Of a stretch of 38,456 bases of DNA, positions 1 to 8,584 are shown piece by piece. Position 1 is the stretch's first letter; every line of letters starts with the position of its first letter. The notes below the pieces were generated by a model, which made no database searches, was not told the origin of the DNA, and saw only the letters and a list, made by a program, of their open reading frames with translations. The DNA is from Alienimonas chondri. Its GTDB lineage: Bacteria > Planctomycetota > Planctomycetia > Planctomycetales > Planctomycetaceae. The stretch spans positions 1 to 38,456 of the forward strand of contig NZ_WTPX01000033.1 in the NCBI RefSeq assembly GCF_013036045.1, written 5' to 3'. The position numbers and the translations under genes were made by a program.

Positions 1-1854
1 CTGGTTGGCGATCCGATTGCGGTCGCCCAGTTCGTTCAGGTCGGTCTGGGAGAGGCCGCCCTCGTTCGTCGGGACGGCGACGTTCCCGCCGAAGAAGTTC
101 CCGGACAATCCGACGAACATCCCGCCGACGAACCGGAGATGGTGGAGCCGGTCGCCGAGGGAACCGATTCACCGGAGCCGACCGAGCCGGGTTCCGACGA
201 CGGCGAATCGCCGGAGCCGGCATCCGAGGAACCGGAATCCGAGGAACCGGCCGACGATGCCGAGGGCGACGAGAACGCCGCTGCGGGCCTGTTCCAGGCC
301 GCCGGGTTCGCCTCCCTGCCCATGAGTCCGCAGGACGAGACAGAAACTCCGCAGGAGAACGGCGAGGAAAACCCCGCCGGCGAGCAGCCCCCCGCGGAGT
401 CGCCGGAGGAAGCGTCGGCCGAGACCGCTGAGGAACCGGCCGACGAGGAAATGACCGAGGAAGAGTCCCCCGCCGAGGAAACCGCGACCGACGGACTGGC
501 CGCCGAGGAAACGGCCGCCGAAGAGCCGGCGACCGAAGAGCTGGCCGCCGAAGAGCCGGCAATGGAGGCGCCGCAGGACGAAACCGCCGCGGACGAGTCC
601 GACGCCGAGCCGCCGGCTCCGACCGCGGATGACGAAGGCGACGGGGACGAGGCCGCCCCGCCCGCCCCCAAGCCCGAAGAGTTCCTCCCGCTGGACCCGG
701 CTCGCCGGGAGGCGATCCGCGCCCGATTGAAGCGGGAGGCCGTCTCCGAGGAGATGACCCGCCGCATCAACGCGGCCCGGGACGCGATGTACGTCCTCGG
801 CGAGGAAGTGTGGGCGAACGTTCCGAACCCGGAAGACCCCACCGTCGAACTCTCCGAGGAAGAAGTCGCGGAACTTCGCACGGAAGCCCGCGCCACGATC
901 GCGCAGCGGATGGAGGCTTACGCCAAGAAGAACGGGCTGACGTACAAACGACTGCCGTTCCTCAGCTATCCCGAACTCGTCGAGGGCGAAGAGGGAGCGA
1001 CCGACGACGAGAAAGCCGACGACGAAACGGCCGACGGCGATGAGGATGAGGAGGAGAACGACGTCGGTCGCGAGTCGGTCGGCGCCGCGATGGCTCCGTC
1101 CGAGAATCAGTTCCAGCAATCCGGTCTGGCGATCGACCCGCTCGCCGCGAACCTGCGTTCGCCGTTGTTCAGCGACGTGCGGATCGGCGAGACGCCGGGC
1201 GGGACCGCGCTGTTCGCCATCTGGAAGGCGGACCAGCGATTCGCCGAGGAGCAGGAGCTGACCGACGACGGCGTGCGTGAGCAGGTCGTCGAGGCGTTCA
1301 AGCTGCAGAAGGCGGCCGAAGCCGCCGCCGCCCGGGCCGACGTGCTGGCGAAGCAGGCCTCCGAGGAGGGCAAGACCCTCAAAGAGGTCGTCGAGGGCCA
1401 GACCGTGACCGGCAAGAAAGACGGGACGCCGCTGAAAGTCACGGAGACCGGCTCGTTCCTGCGACTGCGTGTGAATCGGCCGTCCGGCATTCAGGCGTTT
1501 ATCCAGGGGCCGACGCCGGTGCGGAACCCGGTGCCGACGATGGAGAACGGCGTCGCGTCCGAGGAATTCCTCGACGCCGCGTTCGACACGCTCGAACCCG
1601 GCGAGGCGGCCGGCGTCCCCGGCGCCCAGCCGGACCGCTCGCTCGTGGTGGAACTGATCAGCCGCGAGCCGACCGACGAACGTCTCTCGGAGCTGTACGA
1701 AACGTTCCTGCAGAACGCCCGCGAAGATCCGCGTCTGTATCAGCAGGCCGGTGACGAGGTCCGCGGCGCCGCGATCAACGCTTTCGTCACGGGTCTGTTC
1801 GACAAGTACGGCGTGGACCGCGAGGCGATCGGGGCGTTGAGCCAGGATCAGTAA
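1..1854 (+). CDS. PpiD/SurA-like acidic protein, C-terminal part (5' truncated)
   Basis: The reading frame is open from base 1, so the gene begins before the window; the first ATG in frame (139) is internal. About 200 residues (roughly bases 90-670) are Pro/Glu/Asp/Ala-rich low complexity with repeated AAEEPA-like units, probably disordered. After this come two folded-looking stretches: a helical, charged block (about 690-990) and, from about 1110, a sequence with FAIWKADQRFAEE, a long Ala-rich helix and the words AKQASEEGKTLKEVVEG. That helix and the following Gly-rich turn resemble the segment next to the parvulin domain in PpiD/SurA-type periplasmic folding factors, so an envelope chaperone-like role is possible. 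No parvulin catalytic domain is visible in this part. The family assignment is an inference; that the gene is real and truncated is clear. Confidence 0.72.
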   Translation: MVGDPIAVAQFVQVGLGEAALVRRDGDVPAEEVPGQSDEHPADEPEMVEPVAEGTDSPEPTEPGSDDGESPEPASEEPESEEPADDAEGDENAAAGLFQAAGFASLPMSPQDETETPQENGEENPAGEQPPAESPEEASAETAEEPADEEMTEEESPAEETATDGLAAEETAAEEPATEELAAEEPAMEAPQDETAADESDAEPPAPTADDEGDGDEAAPPAPKPEEFLPLDPARREAIRARLKREAVSEEMTRRINAARDAMYVLGEEVWANVPNPEDPTVELSEEEVAELRTEARATIAQRMEAYAKKNGLTYKRLPFLSYPELVEGEEGATDDEKADDETADGDEDEEENDVGRESVGAAMAPSENQFQQSGLAIDPLAANLRSPLFSDVRIGETPGGTALFAIWKADQRFAEEQELTDDGVREQVVEAFKLQKAAEAAAARADVLAKQASEEGKTLKEVVEGQTVTGKKDGTPLKVTETGSFLRLRVNRPSGIQAFIQGPTPVRNPVPTMENGVASEEFLDAAFDTLEPGEAAGVPGAQPDRSLVVELISREPTDERLSELYETFLQNAREDPRLYQQAGDEVRGAAINAFVTGLFDKYGVDREAIGALSQDQ

Positions 1855-1865
1855 TCCCGGCGTCC

Positions 1866-1895
1866 TCCCCGCCGGACGTCCGCGTCCGGCGGGGA
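1866..1895 (+). terminator. Terminator-like hairpin after the PpiD-like gene
   Basis: A perfect 13-bp stem (1866-1878 with 1883-1895) closes on a 4-nt loop (tccg), starting 11 nt after the stop codon. It is very GC-rich and is not followed by a clear T-run (atcacgttcc), so it may end transcription weakly or protect the 3' end. It separates the upstream gene from the ABC operon. Confidence 0.55.
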
Positions 1896-1941
1896 TCACG
1901 TTCCTTCCCACGCTGCCCTCCGAAAGTTCGTATCCCCCCGC

Positions 1942-2802
1942 ATGACCGCCGCCGCCGTCGAATCCCCCGCCGCTCCCGCCGCCGTTGATCGGGCTTCGGC
2001 TCCGTCCGACCCGTTTGCCGAGGAATCGGCGAACGCGCCGACGCCCGGCGGACCGCGGGCGATGATCGAGGCGAAGGGTCTGTCGAAGTTCTACGGTCCG
2101 TTCGCGGCGGTGCGGGATGTGTCGTTCTCCGTGCCGGAGGGGCAGGTCTGCGCCTTCCTCGGCCCGAACGGGGCCGGCAAGAGCACGACGATGCGGATGC
2201 TGACCGGCTTCCTCGCCCCCAGCGCCGGCGCCGCGACCGTGGGCGGACACGACGTGGCGGAAGCCCGCATCGACGCCGCCCGCACCCTCGGCTATCTGCC
2301 GGAGAACGGGCCGCTTTATCAGGAGATGAGCCCCGCCGCGTTTCTCAGCTACGTCGGCAAGGCCCGCGGCATGGCGTCGGACCGGCTGAAGCCCCGGTTG
2401 GAGGCGATGAAGGAGGCGTGCAGCCTGGCGCCGGTTTGGGGCAAGCCGATCGCGAAGCTCTCCCGCGGCTACCGGCAGCGGGTCGGCATGGCGCAGGCGC
2501 TGTTGCACGATCCGAGCGTCCTGATCCTCGACGAACCCACCGGCGGACTCGATCCGAACCAGGTCGCCGGCGTGCGGGAGCTGATCGGCCGCCTGCGGGA
2601 CGAGGGGAAGACGCTGCTGATCTCCACGCACATCCTGCGGGAGGTGCGGGCCGTCTGCGATCGCGTGCTGTTGATCAGCGCCGGCCGACTGGTCTTCGAC
2701 GGGTCGGCCGACGACCTCGCCGGCAGCGAGGAAGAGATGGAAGCGAAGTTCCGCGAACTCACCGCTTCGCCTCAGGGGCGAGGGGAAAGGCGTAAGGCGT
2801 AG
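1942..2802 (+). CDS. ABC transporter ATP-binding protein, GldA-like
   Basis: This 286-residue nucleotide-binding subunit powers the membrane protein encoded next. Walker A is GPNGAGKST (74-82). YLPENGPLY (about 119-127) occupies the Q-loop place with Glu instead of Gln, and the signature is LSRGYRQR (173-180) instead of LSGGQ; both variants are usual in the GldA/NatA-type branch. Walker B is VLILDEPTGGLDP (193-205) and the switch His is H230. The first 40 residues are an Ala/Pro-rich extension; the conserved domain starts at Met41 (2062), which is a possible alternative start. The last residues (GERRKA) and the stop codon lie inside one arm of the inverted repeat at 2788-2840. The gene leads an operon with the GldFG-like and DUF4340 genes, a layout known from gliding-type and uncharacterised export systems. 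Substrate unknown. Confidence 0.93.
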   Translation: MTAAAVESPAAPAAVDRASAPSDPFAEESANAPTPGGPRAMIEAKGLSKFYGPFAAVRDVSFSVPEGQVCAFLGPNGAGKSTTMRMLTGFLAPSAGAATVGGHDVAEARIDAARTLGYLPENGPLYQEMSPAAFLSYVGKARGMASDRLKPRLEAMKEACSLAPVWGKPIAKLSRGYRQRVGMAQALLHDPSVLILDEPTGGLDPNQVAGVRELIGRLRDEGKTLLISTHILREVRAVCDRVLLISAGRLVFDGSADDLAGSEEEMEAKFRELTASPQGRGERRKA

Positions 2803-2840
2803 GTCACGCCTTCGTTCGTTTTCCCTTACGCCTTACGCCT
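2788..2840. repeat. Inverted repeat of an aggcgtaaggcgta tag
   Basis: The tag at 2788-2801 is a perfect inverted copy of 2827-2840 (14 bp). A G-T and a G-C pair extend the stem to 16 bp around a loop of about 21 nt. Purine-rich flanks (gaggggaaa before, ctcctttccc after) are also roughly complementary. The left arm contains the ABC ATPase stop codon (2800-2802). It could act as a partial terminator or attenuator between the ATPase and permease genes, or be a dispersed palindromic repeat. Confidence 0.75.
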
Positions 2841-2890
2841 CGCTCCTTTCCCTTCGCCGGGAAGACGCTCACCTCGAAATCCGCTCGCCG

Positions 2891-5629
2891 ATGTCGACCG
2901 TCCTCACCCTGATTTTGCTGCCCGCGGTCCTCGCCGCCGTGGGGTTCGTGATCTATCGCCTCGTCGTCAGTCCGGCGCTACGGGCGGTGTTCTGGCGGAC
3001 GTTCGCCGGCTATTTCAGCGGGGTGCTGGGGTATTTGTTCATCGTGGCCTTCACGGTCGCGGCGAGCCTGATGGCGTTCAATACGACCTTCTTCAGCGCG
3101 AACCTCGCCACGCTGGATCAACTCAGCGCCGGGTTCCCCGTCCTGCTGCTGTTTCTGGTCCCCGCGATCACGATGACGGCGTGGGCCGACGAGCGGAAAC
3201 TCGGCACCGACGAGCTGCTATTCACCCTGCCGGCCAAAGAGGTCGACGTGCTGCTGGGCAAGTATCTGGCGACGTTGGCGGTTTATACGGTCGCGTTGCT
3301 GTTCAGCCTGACCAACCTGCTCGTGCTGTGGGCGATCGGGGCGCCGGACCCGGGGCCGATCTTCACCACCTACCTCGGTTACTGGCTGGTCGGTGCGGCG
3401 TTGTGCGCCGTCGGCGTGCTGTGCAGTTCGCTCACCAGCAGCCCGGCGGTGGCGTTCGTGCTGGGCGTCGCGGCGTGTGCGATCCCGGTGCTGATCGGCG
3501 ATCTGCCGGCGAACGCCTTCGGCATCGCGTTGCCGGCCGGGTTCTTCCGCAGCCTCAGCGTGCCGGAGCAGTTTCGCGACTTCACGCTCGGACTGATCCC
3601 CCTCAGCGGGTGCGTGTATTTCCTCAGCGTCGCCGCGTTCTGCCTGTATGCGAATCACGTCGTCATCCGCCGCCGGCTGTGGGCCGGACGGCGGGCGGGG
3701 ATGGGCTGGCAGTACCTCGTGCGGACCGTCAGCGTCGCCCTGCTGCTGATCTCGTTGAACGTGCTCGCCGGTCGCACCACGGCTCGGGCGGACCTCACCG
3801 CCGAAAACGTCTACACCCTCACCCCGGTCACTGACACGGTGCTCGGTGAGGTGAAAGCGGATCGCCCCGTGACGATTCAGGCGTTTCTCTCGCCGGAGGT
3901 GCCCCGGGCGTATGCGGCGATCCGCAAGCAACTGGTGGGCTTGCTGCGGGAATTCGACCGTCGCGGCGGAGACGCGGTGACGGTGCGGATCGTGGACGTC
4001 GAACCGTTCTCCGACGCCGCCGAGGACGCCCGGGCCTTCGGCATCGAACCGCGGGAAGTCGTCACCTCCAAAGACGGTCGGGCCGTGACGGACAGCGTGT
4101 TCCTCGGACTGGTCGTGACCGGGCCGGGGGATGAAGTCGTGGTGCCGTTCGTCGGTCCGGGCGCCCTGCCGGAGTACGAACTGACGCGCTCCGTCCGCAC
4201 CGTCTCCGGCGAGGAACGCCTGACCGTGGGCGTCCTGCGGACCGACGCGAACCTCAACGGCGGCCAGCGGGACTGGCAGATCGTGCGGGAGTTGGAACTG
4301 CAATACGACGTGGAACCGGTCAGCCCGGACGGCGAGATCGACGCGGAGAAATACGACGTGCTCCTCGCCGTCGCCCCCTCCAGCCTCGAGGAAGAGCAAG
4401 CTGCGAACTTCCTCACCTACCTGCAGACCGGCAAGCCGGTCCTGATCTTCGACGACCCGTACCCGCTGACGCTGAACCCCGGCGGCAGCATCGCCAACGC
4501 CCCCCGCCTGCCCAAACCGCCGCCGGGCGGGATGATGGGGATGTTCAACCAGCAATCGCCCACCCCCAAGGCGGACGACGGCAAGCTGACCCACGTGCTG
4601 GCGGAACTCGGCCTCAAATGGCCGAACGACGTCATCGTTTACGACCCGTACAACCCGTATCCACAGTTCGGCGATCAGGTCAACGATCAGTATCTGTTCG
4701 TCCGCGACCGCGACGACACCGACGTCCACGAACTCAACCCCGACAGCCCGGTCACGCGAGGCCTCGATCAGTTGTTGATGTTCTACGCCGGCCCGCTGTC
4801 CCCGGCGGAGGGGAACGAAAAACAGTTCACCCCCCTGCTGACGACCGGCCCCGGGGGCGGGACGATCGAGTGGGAGAACTTCGCCCGCAGCAGCTTCGAT
4901 CCGTTCGCCGGCGGGGCGGTGTTCGTCCCGAACCGCGATCCGCAGGGCGATCCGACCCCGCAGCCCAGCGTGCTCGCCGCCCGTCTCCAAAGGGAGGCGA
5001 AGGGCGAGGACAAGGGCGTGAACGCGATCTTCGTGTCGGACATCGACATGATCTCCGACCTGTTCTTCAGCCTGAGGGACGATCCGAACGCCTTGGAGCA
5101 AGGCTTGGCGTTCGACAACATCGCCTTCGTGCTGAACGCCGTGGACGTGCTGGCCGGCGAGGAGGCGTTCCTGCCGCTGCGTCGCCGCCGGGCCGATCGC
5201 CGGACGCTCACCGCCGTCGAAGCGGCGACCGCCCGGTTCCTGGAGGACCAGCGGAAGAAGACCGAGGCCGCTCAGGAAGCGCTGGACGAAGCCGTCGACG
5301 CCGCCCAGAACCGGTTCGATGCCGAGCGCGAAGCGCTGGAAGCGCGCGACGATCTCTCCCCGCAGGCGAAGGCCCAATTGCTCGACGCCGCGGAGCGCGA
5401 GGAGCAGCGCCGCTTGGCGATCGAGGAGGAGCGGCAGAATCAGGCGCTCCGCAAAGCGGTCAACCGGGCGGAGGATGAAAAGGACCGCCTCGTGCAGGCG
5501 ACCGAGGGCCGCTTTCGGGCCTACGCCGTCGCCCTGCCCCCGATCCCCGCGATCGCGCTGGGATTGTTCGTGCTGCTGATCCGCCTGCTGAAGGAACGCC
5601 GCGACGTCGACCCGGAACGGCTCGTGTAG
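2891..5629 (+). CDS. ABC-2 permease fused to GldG-like (ABC-type uncharacterised transport) domain
   Basis: A 912-residue membrane protein combining what are GldF and GldG in other bacteria. The N-terminal ~300 residues hold about eight hydrophobic helices (for example around 5-25, 40-62, 82-98, 127-150) with the ABC-2/CcmB-type word TAWADERKLGTDELLFTLP after helix 3. A large extracytoplasmic GldG-like part follows (about 305-780), with RADLTAENVYTLTP just after the last N-terminal helix and the conserved LIFDDPYP region. A charged coiled coil of roughly 90 residues (about 780-870, rich in Glu/Ala/Arg) comes before a final helix (PPIPAIALGLFVLLIRLL) and a short cytoplasmic end. It lies 88 bp after the ATPase. 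The fusion is common in planctomycetes; the transported substrate is unknown. Confidence 0.9.
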   Translation: MSTVLTLILLPAVLAAVGFVIYRLVVSPALRAVFWRTFAGYFSGVLGYLFIVAFTVAASLMAFNTTFFSANLATLDQLSAGFPVLLLFLVPAITMTAWADERKLGTDELLFTLPAKEVDVLLGKYLATLAVYTVALLFSLTNLLVLWAIGAPDPGPIFTTYLGYWLVGAALCAVGVLCSSLTSSPAVAFVLGVAACAIPVLIGDLPANAFGIALPAGFFRSLSVPEQFRDFTLGLIPLSGCVYFLSVAAFCLYANHVVIRRRLWAGRRAGMGWQYLVRTVSVALLLISLNVLAGRTTARADLTAENVYTLTPVTDTVLGEVKADRPVTIQAFLSPEVPRAYAAIRKQLVGLLREFDRRGGDAVTVRIVDVEPFSDAAEDARAFGIEPREVVTSKDGRAVTDSVFLGLVVTGPGDEVVVPFVGPGALPEYELTRSVRTVSGEERLTVGVLRTDANLNGGQRDWQIVRELELQYDVEPVSPDGEIDAEKYDVLLAVAPSSLEEEQAANFLTYLQTGKPVLIFDDPYPLTLNPGGSIANAPRLPKPPPGGMMGMFNQQSPTPKADDGKLTHVLAELGLKWPNDVIVYDPYNPYPQFGDQVNDQYLFVRDRDDTDVHELNPDSPVTRGLDQLLMFYAGPLSPAEGNEKQFTPLLTTGPGGGTIEWENFARSSFDPFAGGAVFVPNRDPQGDPTPQPSVLAARLQREAKGEDKGVNAIFVSDIDMISDLFFSLRDDPNALEQGLAFDNIAFVLNAVDVLAGEEAFLPLRRRRADRRTLTAVEAATARFLEDQRKKTEAAQEALDEAVDAAQNRFDAEREALEARDDLSPQAKAQLLDAAEREEQRRLAIEEERQNQALRKAVNRAEDEKDRLVQATEGRFRAYAVALPPIPAIALGLFVLLIRLLKERRDVDPERLV

Positions 5630-5638
5630 CCATTGTTT

Positions 5639-5741
5639 GTAGTGGCAGGCTTCAGCCTGCCCCGGCGAGCGCAGCGAGCCGGAAGCCGCATCATGTTTTC
5701 GTCCCCCCTGCGCGGCGGGGCGCCCTGAAGGACGCCACTAC
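5639..5741. repeat. Inverted pair of a 28-bp GTAGTGGC...CTTCAG tag with inner hairpins
   Basis: Bases 5639-5666 and the reverse complement of 5714-5741 match at about 21 of 28 positions, both starting GTAGTGGC and sharing TTCAG and GCCCCG. The first copy contains a perfect hairpin (ggcaggct at 5644-5651, agcctgcc at 5654-5661, 2-nt loop). A further quasi-palindrome follows at 5662-5682 (ccggc/gccgg ends). The element fills nearly the whole gap between the GldFG and DUF4340 genes. It looks like a dispersed intergenic palindromic repeat; copies elsewhere could not be checked. Confidence 0.78.
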
Positions 5742-5753
5742 CAGCCTTCCGCC

Positions 5754-7856
5754 ATGACCGAAACCGCCCGCACCGCCGTCTTCGCCGCCGTCGCGGCCGC
5801 CGCCGTCGTGCTCGCCGCCGTGCTCTCGTGGCCCGGGGCGACCGCGGAGACCGCCGGCTTCGAGCAGGTCGGCACCCCCTTCTTCACCGCGTTCGAATCG
5901 AACGCCGGCACTGACGATGAGACCGGTGACGAGCCCTCGGCGGGGAACCTCTCCAAGATCGGCCGATTCACGATCACCGCGTTTGATGCGGACACCGGCG
6001 CCATCCAGGACTTCCGCATCACGCGGGACGAGTCGACGGGCCTGTACGGCATCGCCCCCTACGACTACCCCGCCGAAGCCGCCGAAAAACTGGCTGAGGT
6101 CGCCGCGGCGCTCGGGTCGGTCAAACGGACGGCTTTGCAGAGCCGGCGCCAATCGGACTGGGCGGACCTCGGCGTGGTCGATCCGGCCAGCGAGGACGTC
6201 GGCCAACTGGAGGGTCGCGGCCTACGGGTCGAACTGACCGGCGACGACGGCAACCCGCTGGCGGACCTCATCATCGGCAAGCCGGTCGAGGATCGCGACG
6301 GCTACTTTTACGTCCGCGAACCCCGCGACGACAGCACCTACATCGCCAAGTTGGACGACCTCGATCTCTCCGCCCGCTTCCGGGATTGGGTCGATCCCGA
6401 AGCCCTGGAAGTCGCCGCGTCGGACCTCCGCAAGATCGTCGTTCCGGACGAAACAATCGATCCGCGGGCTGGCGAACTGCTGGTCGGCGACCCGCTGGCG
6501 CTCTCCCGGGAAGACGCCGCCGGCGAGTGGACCGCGGAGAGCCTGCCGGAAGGTCGCGCCGTCGATCAGGCGAAGGCGAACGCGTTGGCCAGCACCGCCA
6601 CCGGTCTGACGATCGCCGGCGTGCGTCCCAAACCGAAGGGGCTGAAGCCGGACCTGACGCTCGACCCCGCGGTCGTGCAGACGGAACGCCAATACAGCGC
6701 GATCGTCCGCGACATCACCGGCAAGGGTTTCTCGATCCTGCCCACCCCGGACGGCGGCGGGCAGGTGATCGGCGAAGCCGGACAGCTGACCGTCGTCACC
6801 GACGAAGGCGTCGCCTACGATCTCGACTTCGGCGAGCTGTTCACCGGCAACAACTACGACTTCGCCGTCGGCGAGGCCGGCGAGGGCTACAAGACGCTCT
6901 CCGCGGAGAAGAAGGACGACGACGCTTCCGGCGAGGACGCCGACGAAGACGCGGAGCAGTCCCAGGGCCGCTACCTGTTCGTTATCGCCCGCCTGGACGC
7001 CGCCGCCCTCGGCGAGCCGCCCGTCGAACCGCAGCCCCCCACCGAGGACGAATCGGCCGCTGAGAAGAGCCCCGAGGACGCTGAGTCTGAGGACGCTGGG
7101 TCCGAGGGAGCGGACGACGCGGAGGACGCCGACTCGCCCCAGAAGCAGTACGAGCGCGAACTCGCCGCCTATCCCGCCGCGAAGCGGGCGTACGACGAGA
7201 AGCTCGCCGCCGCGAAGGAGCGGGTGGAGGAACTGAACCGCCGGTTCGGCGACTGGTACTACGTGGTCGACGCGGATGATGTGGTCGAGTTGTCCCTGAC
7301 CCCCGCCGCGCTGCTTCAGGACGCCGCCCCCGCCCTGCCGGACGCCGGAGCCGGAAACTCGCCCAGCCCCGGGATGCCGGCGCCGATCGAAACGCCCGGC
7401 AGCTTGGAAGACCTCCTCAAAGGGCTCTCCCCCGGCATGCCGACGGCCCCGCCCGCCGACGGCGCGCCTGAGGAAGCGCCCCCAGCGCAAGACGCCCCCG
7501 AGGAAGACGCCCCGGCGGAGCAAGAGCAAGAAGGGACCGCCGTCCCGACGGAGCCGGCGATGAGCGATCGCTCGCCCGAGTCGCCCGAACCGACGCCTTC
7601 GCCTGAAAACCCGGCCCCCTCCGAGTCGATGGATACCGGCGACGCGGCTGCCGACGAAGCCAGCGGTGAGGCCCGACCGCCGGTCTCCGCCCCGCGACCG
7701 ACCCCGCCCGCCGAGACCGACACGCCCGCCGAGTCGAAGGATCCCGAAGACTCAACCGATGAGGAGAGCGAACCGGGCTCGAACGACGGTGCGGACAGCG
7801 ACGAAGAAACGGGCGCTGATGACGCGGGTTCGGCGGACGGACCGGGCGCCGCGTGA
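5754..7856 (+). CDS. DUF4340 domain-containing membrane-anchored protein
   Basis: This 700-residue protein is the third member of the GldA-GldFG-DUF4340 operon. It starts with a single N-terminal helix (about 7-26, TAVFAAVAAAAVVLAAVLSW), then a DUF4340-type beta-rich region: IGRFTITAFD, then LADLIIGKPV and DGYFYVREP, which fit the repeated substructures of this family. Acidic insertions follow (around 385-405 and 420-460, Asp/Glu/Ala/Ser-rich), then a helical stretch ending RRFGDWYYVVDADDV. The last ~180 residues are a Pro/Glu/Ser/Ala-rich, probably disordered tail. The protein is expected to sit outside the cytoplasmic membrane beside the permease. Its precise role is unknown in the family. 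The tail is much longer than the family core requires. Confidence 0.88.
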   Translation: MTETARTAVFAAVAAAAVVLAAVLSWPGATAETAGFEQVGTPFFTAFESNAGTDDETGDEPSAGNLSKIGRFTITAFDADTGAIQDFRITRDESTGLYGIAPYDYPAEAAEKLAEVAAALGSVKRTALQSRRQSDWADLGVVDPASEDVGQLEGRGLRVELTGDDGNPLADLIIGKPVEDRDGYFYVREPRDDSTYIAKLDDLDLSARFRDWVDPEALEVAASDLRKIVVPDETIDPRAGELLVGDPLALSREDAAGEWTAESLPEGRAVDQAKANALASTATGLTIAGVRPKPKGLKPDLTLDPAVVQTERQYSAIVRDITGKGFSILPTPDGGGQVIGEAGQLTVVTDEGVAYDLDFGELFTGNNYDFAVGEAGEGYKTLSAEKKDDDASGEDADEDAEQSQGRYLFVIARLDAAALGEPPVEPQPPTEDESAAEKSPEDAESEDAGSEGADDAEDADSPQKQYERELAAYPAAKRAYDEKLAAAKERVEELNRRFGDWYYVVDADDVVELSLTPAALLQDAAPALPDAGAGNSPSPGMPAPIETPGSLEDLLKGLSPGMPTAPPADGAPEEAPPAQDAPEEDAPAEQEQEGTAVPTEPAMSDRSPESPEPTPSPENPAPSESMDTGDAAADEASGEARPPVSAPRPTPPAETDTPAESKDPEDSTDEESEPGSNDGADSDEETGADDAGSADGPGAA

Positions 7857-7970
7857 GAAATGAGGGTCGGCGGTCGGCGCCGGGGAGAACGGGACGGGTC
7901 GCATCGCGGCTCGGCGGTCGAAGCGTTTCCAGACGCTCGCCCCTGTCTCCCCGAGCCCCGGAGTTCCGCC

Positions 7971-8504
7971 ATGATCCCCTTCGCCCCCGCCGCCCTCCTT
8001 CTCGTCACGTTCGCGCCCCCGGCCGCAGCCGACGCCACTCCCGAAGCCGTCGGCGTGGTGAGGGTCCGAGCGGCCCCCGTCTCCATCACCCGAACGGTGA
8101 AACCGGTCGAACCGGTTTGGCAGCCGGACCTCGCCGCGGCGTTCGCGCTGTCCGCCAAGACGGACAAGCCGGTGCTGGTATTGGTCGGGGCGGAGTGGTG
8201 CCATTACTGCCACAAGCAGGACGACGAAACGCTGACCGATCCCGCGGTGAAGAAGGCGCTCGCCGAGGGCTTCATTCCCGTGCGATTGGACGCCGACGAC
8301 GACGAACGGGTGGTCGAGATTCTGCAGGTCGGCATGCTGCCCCAAGTGGTGATCCTCTCGCCCAAAGCCGATCTGCTGGGGCGTGCCAAAGGCTATCACA
8401 CGCCCGCGAAGTTCCGGTCGGCGCTGTTGGCCGCGACGGCGAAGCACGCCGCCGCCAACGCCGCCCGCCTCGCCGCCGCCCCCGAGACGTCGACGACGCT
8501 CTAA
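7971..8504 (+). CDS. Secreted thioredoxin-like protein (CxxC)
   Basis: A 177-residue protein. The start at 7971 is chosen because a signal peptide follows at once (MIPFAPAALLLVTFAPPAAA, cleavage near residue 20); a frame open further upstream has no such property. The thioredoxin-like domain has the redox motif W76-C77-H78-Y79-C80 and a LPQ turn with the cis-proline candidate P124. The spacing and the word AEWCHYCHK match the Thioredoxin_7/DUF255-like group, which handles periplasmic disulfide exchange. It follows the DUF4340 gene by 114 bp on the same strand and may be co-transcribed. The partner or substrate is not evident. Confidence 0.88.
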   Translation: MIPFAPAALLLVTFAPPAAADATPEAVGVVRVRAAPVSITRTVKPVEPVWQPDLAAAFALSAKTDKPVLVLVGAEWCHYCHKQDDETLTDPAVKKALAEGFIPVRLDADDDERVVEILQVGMLPQVVILSPKADLLGRAKGYHTPAKFRSALLAATAKHAAANAARLAAAPETSTTL

Positions 8505-8584
8505 CCGTCGCTCGGCGCGAACGGCGATCGTACGAAACCCCTCCGGAGGTTGAAGATCGGGCGGTTCGGCGGTAGCGTCCGCGG

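Noticed and set aside
169-2631. An 820-codon open frame on the minus strand opposite the PpiD-like and ABC ATPase genes
   Set aside because: It spans two well-supported plus-strand genes, its translation is Arg/Gly/Leu-rich without domains, and open antisense frames are expected from the GC-rich third positions here.
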